A DNA stretch of 64,000 nt from Whalleya microplaca (Eukaryota > Ascomycota > Sordariomycetes > Xylariales > Xylariaceae), in contig MU385731.1 of NCBI GenBank assembly GCA_022497155.1, forward strand, positions 558,001 to 622,000. Reading direction: 5' to 3'. The notes under the pieces are model-generated. The model was not told the origin of the DNA. It worked only from the letters and a program-made list of their open reading frames with translations, and searched no databases. The position numbers and the translations under genes are program-made. Each line of letters opens with the position of its first letter. Within the stretch, counting starts at the first letter, position 1. Below are positions 21,980 to 33,960 of the stretch, in pieces.

Positions 21980-24269
21980 AAGAGTTTGACGAATCTTCTG
22001 CGCTCAATTCAGTTCAGCAGCACAAAGCCAAATAAGGCAAAAAAAGAAATTGCTGGATACGTCCATCCGAATCAACAGTGCACAGACGAGTCAGATCGCG
22101 TAACATCAGTAGCGTCGGCGTCCTTGGGAGAGAGTTTTGCATATACAGCTGGGATTGCTCAGCTGGAGGGAGTCTTGCATTCATACGGTAGCTTGGCGTT
22201 ATAGGCAAAGGGAAACTCGTGATATTGGTCTTTTTTCATACCGGGATCTACTGAATGTATAAGTGTATAATACCCCACTTACGCTTTTCGAGCTGGGCTT
22301 CTTTGTATATAGTCGCTAGAAATCAGTCTGAAGACAACAACGTCGACTGGCATGTCCATAGTTCAAATGATGTCTTCTATGTTTTATACCTTCTAGAATC
22401 TTCCACTTGTGTATGTATGTATGTATGTATGTATGTATCATGGTCTAGGAGGCCTGTGGGTCTCCATGGAGTCAAGGTAAGTCTAGCTCTGACATTCTAC
22501 CTCAACATATCTTCTGTATTCAGAGTGTTCACCCACCTAGGTTAAGGCCGAGTCTTGATCAGACTTGATTGTGACAGTCCACGACATACAGACTATTTAA
22601 ATTAGAGCTTACCACGGAACCTTAGCTCCTACAAACAAATCCTCGCCTAGCTACCAGTGGTGCGTTTGACCACGTTGTACCACCCTCCAACGCCTCTATA
22701 TGCAGGATGAACAGAGATAAGTGTGTGGTCAAGATCTCCCCGGAGAAGGTTCCTATCGGATACTTGCAGAGCACAAAATTAGGCACATAACAGCTTTGGC
22801 ATATTAGGTAGCTATAGATATACAACATACTGTAAGTTATACGATACCCCTTTTACTATGTAACAAAACACAGCCTGGAGGTACAGGTGTGTTCTGGGAA
22901 CACAACCATCTAACCTAGCTTTCACCAACCGTCATACTCAAATAGACAGAGCGTACCTATCAGCGGAAGACAGTGACCATTGTCGGCACAAGCCGAGGAA
23001 CGTCAAGCTTGCAGGATGAGCAAGACTCTCCGAAGCTAGCTTCGGCAACGGCCGTTTCGGTCTCTCTGATCTTCGGAAGGGGCTGGTTACCATCAGGCCG
23101 AACGGGGTGTATGTAATGTCAGCACGGACGCGTATTCCTTCGCAGCTTGCTATTACAACGGTTTACAAGCATGTGATGGTCCAGACTCGCTTTGTGGAAT
23201 GAAACCTAGGTATAAGTCATGGATAGGTAGGAAGCTGACTGGAAGGAAGTTTTGCCCCGGGTCCCGAAAGGGGGCGTGTTCGGTATGCCGTTCGGCTGCA
23301 CTCCTGCTCCTGCATCTCCAGATCCTTGAATCCAACAGCAACCAGTATCACAAGCCACCGCTTGCTCTTATGCAAGGCGGTCGAGACAGGTAATATCACG
23401 AGGTCAGGACCGTCAGGTACGGGTTGCCCTATTTCATGATTGCATGTAGTTTACGTGCGTATGGTACCTGGGTAATCTATATGATATGTAAGTATGAGAA
23501 TGATAAGACTTTTAATGCAGCTACGCATACTACATATAGGTGCATCCATGAATGCCAAAACCACCCCTAGGTAGTATCTGTTGATATTCGGTTGACATTG
23601 CATGAAGCAGTATGTATGTACGGCTCCTAATATGTAAGAGCGATTGTGTCATTACCTAAGGTAGGTAGGTGTATTACCTATACAGGTATACCGGTACCTC
23701 CCGTTGCGGGCACGCCTTACGATGCGGGCACGCCTTACGATGCGAAGCTGGGCAGTCTGGCAGGCAGGCAGGACAGGCAGGACAGGCTGGGGAGGAAGTT
23801 AGGAAGCATCCTTTAAGGTTCGTTCCCGTCTTCCCTTTTGCCCCTTAGGTTAGGTAGGCAGGTAGGAAGCTCGCATGCTCCTGCCCTTGGCCGACTGCGG
23901 GGTTGCACGGTATTGCCCCACCTTCAGACAGGTGCCCAGGTGGGATATTAGCGGCATCACAGGGATTGGGGGGAGGGGAGGGGACCTTTTGAAATTTTAA
24001 AGTTAGTCAAAGGAATTCTGACTCACGCGCTTGGTTGAAACTCGGATTTTTGAATTCACTATAGGGAGGAATTGTATAAAGTCTACCAGGGAAAACATCT
24101 CGAGACCCTACATTGTACAATTGCACATTTGACTTCTTCTTTTTCCTGCCGGTAGTGACCGTTTCCGGCCCCCTGCTACATACAATTCACGAACCCTGAT
24201 CAGACCGAATTGTAGACAACCCCGCGCCGTGCTTTTGTGCAGTGGTTCAAGATCCATCAGTCCACCACC
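21980..24269. other. Intergenic tract upstream of LEU4
   Basis: About 2.3 kb without a gene. It includes a GTAT microsatellite (22411-22438), a direct repeat of gcgggcacgccttacgat (about 23705-23740), GGCAGGACA-type short repeats (23760-23790) and several CCTAGGTA-like palindromes (near 23567 and 23660). The last few hundred bases must hold the LEU4 promoter and leader; no clear Leu3-type site was found. Confidence 0.5.
22411..22438. repeat. GTAT tetranucleotide microsatellite
   Basis: Seven tandem GTAT units in non-coding sequence downstream of the ferric reductase gene. Confidence 0.95.
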
Positions 24270-26423
24270 ATGCCGATGTAAGTCGACCGTTGGCCGTTTG
24301 CACTCACACAGACATAGCACCCATTGGTTTGAAACACCGTCACACCCACCAAAAAGCTGACTTGAATCCCGCGTTGTACAGGCTGAAAGACCCCTCCAAG
24401 AAGTACAAGAAGTTCACGCCTTTGAATCTTCCAAATCGCCAATGGCCGTCTAAGACAATCGAGAAGCCGCCGAGATGGCTGGCCACCGACTTGAGAGACG
24501 GCAACCAAAGCTTGGTTGACCCAATGGTTCGCACACTGCCTACTTCGAGGTACGGGAATATAGTCTGACCATATTTGTGACAGAATGGCGACGAGAAATG
24601 GAGGTTCTTTAAGATGTTGGTCGACCTAGGGTACAAGGAGATCGAGATATCCTTCCCCTCTGCGTCGCAAACGGATTTCGACTTCACGAGACGTATTGTC
24701 GAGACCCCCGGTGTTGTGCCCGATGACGTCTGGCTCCAGGTCCTTGCGCCCTGTCGTGAGGACCTCATTCGCCGCACCGTTGACTCCCTGAAGGGTGCCA
24801 AGAAGGCTCTCTTACACATCTACCTGGCCACGAGCGAATGTTTCCGTCGCATTGTGTTTGGCTTTACAGAAGAGGAGAGCATCGAGCGAGCGGTAGCGTG
24901 CACCAAATATGCCCGCTCTATCACCAAGGACGACCCCGAGCAAGCTGGCACCGAATGGGCTTTCGAGTTTAGTCCTGAGACTTTCTCAGATACGAGTCCC
25001 GAGTTCGTCATCCGCGTTTGCGAGGCCGTCAAGGCGGCTTGGGAACCTACTAAGGAGAACCCTATTATTTTCAACTTACCGGCTACTGTCGAGATGTCCA
25101 CACCAAACGTCTACGCTGACCAAATCGAGTACTTCTGCACCAACATTTCCGAGCGAGAGAAGATATGTGTCTCTCTCCACCCGCATAACGATCGCGGCTG
25201 TGCCGTTGCTGCCGCCGAGTTAGCGCAGATGGCCGGTGCGGACCGTGTAGAGGGATGTCTCTTTGGGAATGGGGAACGAACCGGCAATGTTGATCTGGTC
25301 ACCTTGGCATTGAATCTCTATACTCAGGGTATCCACCCCAATATCGACTTTTCCGATCTGAATCGCGTGGTTGATACGGTCGAGATCTGCAATAAGATCC
25401 CGGTCCACCCTAGAACACCCTATGGAGGATCTCTGGTTGTATGTGCCTTTAGTGGCTCACACCAAGACGCTATCAAGAAAGGATTCGTGCAACGGGAGAA
25501 GGAAGGGAATGCCTACGAGGCCGAATGGCAGATGCCCTATCTCCCTCTCGACCCACAAGACATTGGCCGTACCTACGAGGCTATCATTCGTGTCAATTCA
25601 CAGAGTGGCAAGGGTGGTGCCGCTTGGATCATCCTGCGCAAGCTTGAGCTTGACCTGCCCCGAGGCTTACAAATTGCCTTCAGCAAGGTGGTGCAGCGAA
25701 GGGCGGATGAGCTCGGCAGAGAACTGCTGTCAGCAGAAATCACCGACTTATTCGAGAAAACATATTTCCTCCAGCGAGAACATCCTCGATTCACCATCGT
25801 CGACTACTCGATTTCGTTCGACCGATCGACGTCGCCTCTGCCGCCAGCCGAAGGCAAGCCATCAGACACGAACAACCCGGGCCGTCTCTTTGAGGGGATT
25901 GTGGCCATCGATGGGCGGGAATACCAGCTCCGAGGCCGTGGCAACGGCCCCATCTCGTCCCTAGCAAATGCTCTAAAGGGTGTCGGCATCGATATGGACG
26001 TTGCCGATTACAAAGAGCACGCTATAGGGGGCGGACGCGACGTCAAAGCGGCCACGTATATAGAGTGTATGGCCGCGGGCACGTCGCAGAAAGTATGGGG
26101 TGTCGGAATCCACGAGGACGTGGTGCAGAGCTCGCTTATCGCCCTTCTGAGCGCAGCTAGTAATGCAAGTGGTCCTTCGAACCACCAATTCCCACTCTCG
26201 GGTTTTAAAGCTGACGCTTTTATCTTTTCCACAGTTCATCCTGAGCCGCCCGGGCAGCCCCATCGTATCCAAACAGTTCCCCCAGCTTGAGCAGGAGCTG
26301 GATGCCAATGGAAACCCGAAACTCCCGGCTATCGCTAACGGTAATGGAACTGCCAAATCCCACGAGGCTCTTCCTCCGTCCAAGCTAGTTCAGGCTTTGG
26401 AAGCCCGGGCAAATGGTGCATAG
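24270..26423 (+). CDS. LEU4: 2-isopropylmalate synthase
   Basis: The enzyme condenses acetyl-CoA with 2-oxoisovalerate, the first committed step of leucine synthesis, and is feedback-inhibited by leucine. Four exons: 24270-24277 (only 8 coding nt), 24382-24526, 24584-26164 and 26235-26423. All junctions keep frame and give 640 residues. The HMGL-like TIM barrel carries the catalytic R41-D42-x-x-Q45 (RDGNQ), the metal ligands H250 and H252 in [13 protein letters not shown], and [12 protein letters not shown] (279-290). The C-terminal LeuA allosteric domain follows from about 440. The first intron splits the third Met codon (ATG CCG AT|G). The last intron appears to use a GC donor (GCAAGT). It joins Asn to FILSRPGSP, continuing a tail that reads as coding to the stop. 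No obvious mitochondrial presequence is seen at this start. Very secure assignment. Confidence 0.95.
26165..26234 (+). other. GC-AG intron in LEU4
   Basis: This 70-nt intron begins GCAAGT and ends CACAG. The GC donor keeps the frame into the last exon. The only nearby GT, four bases downstream, shifts the frame and ends the protein at 26290. Reading through without splicing also stays open to the same stop. Confidence 0.75.
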
Positions 26424-28413
26424 GTAAATGACAAAAGCATGTGAACGACTGTGAAGGACATTGCGAGGCTACAGCATTGGGGGGGCGAGCAACAAAACAA
26501 AATAGTATATCCGTTCCATTTTTCTCAGGCATAAGCATGATGCATTGATTTGCTTTCAGTGGTTCGTTCTGCTGCATATGGAGGTTGACAATTTAAAACA
26601 AAAATGTCCTCCCTGTGAGCCTGGTTTAATGGATTTAAGTATTACGACATACATGTATGAGTCTGGTTGTTACGATTGCATTGATGATAGCATATAGGAG
26701 GGCAAACAAGAGAAAAATATTGAAAATCAAGATTGAAATGTTCACAGTGACTCATCTCTCTAGAGATGAGATAACAAGGTGAATACCAATAGTGCTGTTA
26801 GGAGTCAAACCTAGCTCACTTTATTAACTCACCATATCTTCTATGAGGACTTCATGATGAATGTCTATAATAATGATTGCTTCATAAGAAACTTGATATA
26901 CACAGGGAGTTTGAGTACCTTATGTACTTGATAATGAACAAGGCCTATTTGAGTTTATACAAGTAGCATACCTGAGATATAAGGTATGTAGGCTATGACA
27001 CAGACCGACCGGCTTGACTCTTGTCACCTCGAACTTGTTAGACGAATGCGATGCGGGGGACATGTCAGCATGTGAAGAATGGCGGGGTCATCTATCCCTC
27101 AGACGGAAACGATTGGTAGATTAAGCGACATGAGGGTTCGTGTCCATGATTGGGTGATGATTGACTGGGGAAAAAGTGACATTCCGTGTTCCGGGCTTCC
27201 GCAAGCAGTGACCTCAACCTAGGTAGGTACTGTGGACCTCACCTGCCTGAGCTGCCTGGACAGCTAAGGTAGGCTGCTAGACGCTAGCGGGCTAGGTAGG
27301 CACCATACCTAATGTAAGCACTGTAGGCAGGTAAGCAAGGGCCGATTGGTGCAGGTGAGTTCGCTAAGAATGGGATTTTATGGGCATCTTTTAGTATACT
27401 GAGTCGCCGCAACTTAATTAGCTATTAGAGCCAAGAGCCCTGTATAATACATAGCATTGCCCAATGCCCATTACCATAGCGCTCCTTCCCCTGTGCTCTT
27501 TCCCCTGTGCTCTTTCCCCTGTGCTCTTTCCCCTGTGCTCTTTCCCCTGTGCACGGTACACAGGCCAACGGGTGCGGTCAAAGCTTCACCGTTATTCGTT
27601 CAATGTTCTACTCCGTACAATTACCTACCAACTGTACATCCAACTTCTCTGCCGTTCTCAAGGACAAAAAGAATACCACAGAAAACTCTACCAACTACTG
27701 TCATCGATAAACCCTTCTCATTCTACACGTTCATTTTCTCTCAACTTGAAACTGATCCAGACCTGCAGCGTACGGCGCCTTAGCTTCGTTTTTTCCCCTC
27801 TTCTTCATTAAATCAAATCAATCAATCACTTAAGTAACCCTAATTACAGGGACAGCTCGTGATTGTCAACAAGAGGAAGAGAGAGAGAAGAAAAAAAACA
27901 AGGGACCCGCCGCATCACTCTCCTCCCCCGTACCTAGGTACCTACCTACCTATTACTACCCTTGATTGCCTATTTGCCTTGGGGGTTTCTCTTCTTATTA
28001 TTAGGGAGAGCCGAAAAGAACAAAAAGTTGCTACCGGCGAAGACTCCAAATCCACCGACGACCTCTGCAATTCTCTGCATTTCTGCCACCCATTCTGCAC
28101 CATTCATCTCCCTTCTGAAACTCTCTTTCGCATAGCAGACCAAACGTCCCTGGTGTCTCGGACCGGCCTCAATAAAATCCAAGAGAGGCAGTCACAAACA
28201 TTCTACTTTTCCGGACTGGTCACATCAGATCTGTTTTCTCATTCCTGACAGTCTGCTCTGACCACCCCCCCCCCTTCGCAAGGAACGGAACGGAACCCAC
28301 ATCAATCCCAAGTACCAGTCCAGTCCAGTCCAGTCCCGTGTGTCAATACTGAAATCATCCATCCTGGATCCCACATAAAAAAAGCTGAGGAAGAGTCAGT
28401 TGCGCAGACAAAC
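26424..28413. other. Intergenic tract between LEU4 and KAP95
   Basis: About 2 kb with no gene. It holds the LEU4 3' UTR, CCTAGGTA-like motifs (27218, 27930), a 14-bp tandem repeat (27491-27552), and a strongly pyrimidine-rich stretch from about 27470 to the KAP95 start that is typical of a highly expressed fungal promoter and leader. Confidence 0.5.
27491..27552. repeat. 14-bp tandem repeat, about 4.4 copies
   Basis: The unit ctgtgctctttccc is repeated four times plus a partial fifth, in the pyrimidine-rich region about 0.9 kb upstream of KAP95. Confidence 0.95.
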
Positions 28414-31400
28414 ATGGCTGATAACGGTGATATCAACACTGTCCTCGGCAATTCGCTGTCTCCAGGTAAGCACTCAGATACTCCAATATACTGACATATG
28501 CACACTCTCGACGCCTTCATGTCCCATCTCATGTCCTATCCCCCGGGCTGCCTGCTTGCTGACCCTTCCCCCCTCCCTCTCAGACGCGACGACGCGCAAT
28601 GGCGCCGAACAGCAACTCACACAGGCCGCCGAGAACAATTTCGTAAGTTCTATTATACTATGTTGTAGTATCTAGTCATGGGTTATGTGTAGCTGACTGT
28701 CGACTTTCCCTCTCTCTCACTACAGCCGCTATACCTGGCAACCCTAGTTCAAGCTTTGGCAGACGAGAGCGCGGAAGCCAACATCAGAGTCGCTGCCGGT
28801 CTTGCCCTGAAGAACGCCTTTAGCGCCCGCGAGTTTGCCCATCAACAAGAATTACAAGCCAAATGGCTGCAGCAGACGGATCAAGAGACCAAGACACGCG
28901 TCAAGGCTCTCGCCCTACAAACCCTGACCTCCAGCAACGCGCAAGCTGGCCAGGCCACCGCTCAGGTCATCGCTGCCATTGCCACGATCGAGCTTCCCAG
29001 AAACCAATGGCCCGATCTATTGGGGGTCCTAGTTCAGAATGTCAACAGTGGCGCCCCTCATCAGAAGCAGGCCTCATTAACCTGTATCGGATATATCTGC
29101 GAAAGCCAGGATGCCGAGCTGCGGGCTGCTCTGATCAGCCATTCTAATGCGATACTTACAGCCGTCGTGCAAGGTGCCCGCAAGGAAGAGACAAACACGG
29201 AAGTGCGTCTATCTGCTATATCCGCGCTCGGTGACTCCCTCGAATTTGTCGGCAACAATTTTAAGCACGAGGGAGAAAGAAACTACATCATGCAGGTTGT
29301 CTGCGAGGCTACGCAGGCCGAGGATTCGCGGATACAGCAAGGCGCCTTTGGCTGCCTTAATCGCATTATGGGTCTCTACTACGAAAACATGCGCTTCTAC
29401 ATGGAGAAGGCTCTGTTCGGTCTGACGATACTGGGCATGAAGAACGACGATGAGGATGTTGCGAAGCTGGCTGTTGAGTTCTGGAGCACCGTGTGCGAAG
29501 AAGAGATCAACATCGAGGAAGATAATGCACAGGTATGCTATCAAGCCGTTGATGGGCGTGGGAATTTTGCTGACCGTATATTCCAATAGGTTGATAGCGC
29601 CGACCAGATGCGCCCTTTCTACAACTTTGCGCGCGTTGCGACTAACGAAGTTGTCCCTACCCTCCTAGGCCTTCTCACCAAACAGGACGAGGATGCTACA
29701 GATGATGAATACAACTTGTCTCGAGCATCGTACCAATGTCTTCAGCTCTATTCACAGGCAGTCGGACCCAACATCATCCCTCCCGTTATTTCGTTCGTCG
29801 AGGCACACCTGCGTTCTGAGGATTGGCATTACCGAGAAGCTGCAGTAGCTGCCTTCGGGGCCATTATGGACGGCCCCGACGAGAAGATGCTGGAGCCCAT
29901 CGTCAAGCAGGCATTACCTATCCTGATCTCCATGATGGAGGATAGCTCTACCTTCGTCAAGGACTCCACCGCGTACGCCTTGGGCCGCATCACCGAAGCC
30001 TGCTCAGAAGCCATTGACCCCAACACGCATCTGGACCCACTGATCCGATCGCTATTTGCTGGCGTTCACGACGTCAAGATGGCCGCTTCTTGCTGCTGGG
30101 CTCTCATGAACCTGGCAGAGCGTTTCTCAGGTGACTTCGAGGCAGCTTCGAACCCTCTCACGCCTCACTTCAACCAGAGCGTTCAGACCTTACTCACCGT
30201 CACTTCGCAGCCGGGAATAGAGACCACTGTCCGTACTACTTCTTACGAGGTTCTCAGCGCATTTGTCCAGCATGCGGCGACGGACAGCTTTCCCGCTATT
30301 GCGCAGCTTTCTGATATGATCATTAAGCGGCTTGAGGAGACAGTACCGATGCAGAGCCAGGTTGTCAGCATAGAGGACAAGATTGCATTGGAAGAAATGC
30401 AGACGAGCCTCAGCACTGTCTTGCAGTCCATCATCCAACGGTTAGAGAAGGAGATTTCCCCGCAAGGTGACAGAATCATGCAGGTTTCTCTTCAGATCCT
30501 TAGCACGGTGGGTGGCAAGTCTAGCGTTCCCGAGTCAATATTCGCTACGATTAGTGGACTGGCGAATGCTATGGAGGAGGATTTCGCCAAGTACATGGAC
30601 GCTTTCACGCCGTTCCTTTACAATGCTTTAGGCAACCAAGAGGAGCCTAGTCTTTGTTCCATGTCTATCGGTCTGGTCAGTGATATCACGCGATCTATGG
30701 GCGAGCGTAGCCAACCTTACTGCGATAACTTCATGAACTATCTCCTCAACAACCTCAGGGTATGTATCTCAATGCCTCGCAGTAATATTTACTGCGTCCT
30801 ATGTCGCAAATATAACTAACAGTTCAGTCGCAGAGTACCAACCTCTCGAACCAGTTCAAGCCCGCCATCCTCCAATGCTTCGGTGATATCGCCAGCGCTA
30901 TCGGTGGCCACTTCGAGACTTACCTTTCAGTTGTTGCGCAAGTTTTGCAGCAGGCTGCCAGCGTTTCCGCCACACCCGATGGCACTTACGAAATGTACGA
31001 CTATGTCATCTCTTTGCGGGAGGGTATCATGGATGCTTGGGGTGGCATCATCGGTGCCATGAAGATTAGTGGCAAGAGTGAGTATTCCCAATATGCCTTT
31101 TATTTACATCGACGATACTAATAATAACAAAGCCCAAGCGCTCCAGCCCTACGTGCCATCCGTCTTCCAGTTATTGAACATCATCTCGCAAGACATGAAT
31201 CGCAGCGAGTCACTGATGCGATCATCAATGGGCGTGATTGGGTAAGAACATAACCTTGGGATTTCTTGCTAGTGGATACACTAACAGATAACTAGCGATT
31301 TGGCTGATGCGTATCCCAACGGCGAACTTGCGGACGCATTTAGGCAAGATTGGGTGACTGCGATGATCAAGGAGACCAAGACAAACCGCGAGTTCCAGTC

Positions 31401-31485
31401 ACGAACAATCGACACCGCTCGATGGGCTCGAGAACAGGTTAAGCGACAACTAGGCGGCACCACCTCCGTCATGCAACAGACTTGA
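28414..31485 (+). CDS. KAP95: Importin subunit beta-1 (karyopherin Kap95)
   Basis: Importin beta carries importin-alpha/NLS cargo complexes through nuclear pores and releases them on binding Ran-GTP. Seven exons: 28414-28465, 28584-28642, 28726-29532, 29590-30759, 30834-31077, 31133-31241 and 31296-31485. All junctions keep frame and the product has 876 residues, the normal length. The start MADNGDINTVLGNSLSP leads straight into the first HEAT repeat. The importin-beta N-terminal (Ran-binding) region is followed by HEAT repeats to the end. Good landmarks are NQWPDLLGVLVQNV, HYREAAVAAFGAIMDGPDE, STAYALGRITEAC and the C-terminal NREFQSRTIDTARWAREQVK. The acceptor of exon 5 was set at 30833 because the earlier AG at 30822 breaks the frame. 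The name is secure. Confidence 0.95.
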
Positions 31486-33960
31486 GCCCAGTTCCCAGTT
31501 GCTTAAGTCGTTGCCAAGCCCCCATCCACCTACACACAGCACAACACAACACTCGATTCTCCCGACGAGCTAGTCAGGCCAGATATTGGTCTTGTACGCA
31601 AAGTCGGCAGAGGACCCAGCAGCAGCAGCACCAAACCCACAGCACCTCCATGAAAGCCCTAACACTGAATGAGACACATGTGTATATAGAACATCTTCCC
31701 TACCTTAGTAATCCAATACCCCTGAATATCCCATATCCCCCCCATTTCGAACTCGCAGCACCACACATGCATCCCCATACAACGCCCCCCATATTTGCTG
31801 AGTTTTCCCCCGGTTTTGACTGCAAAGCCATTACGGAGATATGTCTAGTTCCCCTTTAGAGAAGACCACATCATGTACGCCCCCAAGGGGCCACGAATTC
31901 ATGTAAGAGAAAGAGAAAGTGAAGGAAGATATAAAGGATATGAATGAGTAAGAGAAGAGAAGAGAGAGAGCAGAGAAAGAGCATCGGAGCCAAAACACCA
32001 GTTCCAGTGCCGGGCGGGGAGGGGAAATTCTTTTTTTTGTCTTGTTCAAGTGAATAGACATATAAGGAATAGGAGCGGCCTGTTGGAAGGTCATCAGCCT
32101 TTCAAGGTTCGTTTGATCATCGGGTTCGGAGGGGGCGCGAATAGGAGGACATCGGTAGATCTGCACCCACACACTACAATACCTGCCCCTCTCCCCTCAA
32201 TTCGACTTTTCTCCTTTTCGCACAAAGCTCTGGTGCACTGGGTTTGGGAGGGGAGATCGGGAGAGAAAGGAAGAAATATCGATGTCTGTTCTATCGTGTC
32301 GGCCTTGGTTGGTGAGCGTAGTCAGTTAGTCAGAGGACTCGCTTGCCTCACCCCCCACCACCCCCAACTCCCCCCTTCCTCTTCCCTCCCCAATGATGCC
32401 GCTAGGTAGTTAGTTGTGCGACGAGGATGCTTCGGTAGTATAGTGCTGATATCTACGGAATAGAGGCCCTTTCTACCCCCGACTTTCGTGTGTTTATGAA
32501 GTTTGTGCCTGTCTTCATGTCTATGTGTCTGTTTGTGTATGCGTTTTGGAAGGCTGTTTGATGGTTGTGATATTGTTGATGTTGTGACATCGTGATATTG
32601 TGATATTGTTGATATTGTTGATATTGTTGAAGCATGTGAAGGTGAATGTGTAAGCTGTTTGTTATGCCTGCTTGTTTTGCTTTGCTAGTGCCGTAATTGT
32701 AGTTCGTATATGGTTGGCTTCTTGGTTGTTTAATTGTGTAGTTCAGCAAGAGCGATAATCTGGGTCCAGTGCTGATGTAGCTGTTGTTGATGATCGTATT
32801 GCAGCCTCGAGCTTTGTGATCGTGGTAGGTATGTAACTTTTTCGTGTTATCGTGGGAGTGTTGGTGTTGACTGAGTGAGCAAAATGGAGTACGGTCCTGG
32901 GTTTTTAAGGTACTGTAGTCCTCATTAAAGGACATGTGAGGGGAGGTGTGGTATGGAGATATCATCAATAAGAGGGATATGGACGTGTGTACACAGTGGG
33001 TGAAATATAGTAGGTAGCTAGAGGCTGTTGGATTTTGCAGTGTGATGTGGTACTCGTGAAGTGAGATTGATAGTCTTGCTTGGAAGTTTGTGATTTTTCT
33101 GGGTCTCTGTTAGTATGCCCTTTCTGCCAGGGTGTGCGTCTTATGTCAGTATGTCAATATGTCAGTGTATCTATGCATCTATCTGTTGGTGAACATGTTA
33201 GCCAGTTACAATGTATATTTACAGAACAAATACGCCAGTACAGCCAAAACATGAACAAAAACAAAGCGAGCACGTTTTTAAGTAGGTAGTACCTAGGTTA
33301 GTAGATTCCATCTCCGTTTGCTCCTAGAAACAAGACTACCGTGTAAGAGCAGCAACTAGGATGAAATGCGTACGTTGAGTGGGTACTGTTTTGTCTTTGA
33401 TATATGGGCATATATAGGAACTAAGAATTTAGCTTTGACTTGAACTAGAGGATAGGCTTGGGATATTTAGTCTTCTGTTAATGCCGACCTATCTCAGTAT
33501 ATATATATACCCCTCGTTCACCTAAATAAATCCCCCATACTTGGCTATCTATCCAAGTGCTTTTATTCAAGATCGCTTCTCCCTTGCTATGGTTCATACC
33601 CAGCAAGCTCCGGCACTACACACCCGTAATTGGGATATCAATCAGTGTATGTATGCTCTTATGTCGGCATGTACGTCCTAACCCATTCTCCGCAGAGTTC
33701 ATCCATCCCACCCCCCTTAGTTTCGGTAATAAAGGAATATACATTGTATTTAGAAGCAACTGGGGTATATTGCACACTTCAAACCTTGTTATATCTTTGT
33801 AATCATTCGTGACATCGTAATATGTAGTGCGTAAGTATGCATAATATGTTGATCGCGATAAATTGGCTAGATTCAGTCATATTATGGCGGCTGAATTCCC
33901 CACCCCTATTACGATTCGGACAGCAAAAGTCCTCCACACAATAGGCAGAAACGGACGTGT
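31486..33960. other. Convergent intergenic tract between KAP95 and the Zn2Cys6 gene
   Basis: About 2.5 kb with both 3' ends. It contains GA-rich (31900-31985) and TTGTTGATA-type low-complexity stretches (about 32560-32640). A long minus-strand frame over the latter (32453-32968) translates as His/Gln/Tyr/Asn low complexity and is not believed to be a gene. Confidence 0.5.

Noticed and set aside
24050..24072. Partial T7-promoter-like string (CACTATAGGGAG) next to a GAATTC
   Set aside because: Only half of the promoter is present, in ordinary upstream sequence; most likely chance, not vector contamination.
32453..32968. Minus-strand frame of 171 codons
   Set aside because: Translation is His/Gln/Tyr/Asn low complexity driven by TTGTTGATA-type simple repeats; no domain or context supports it.
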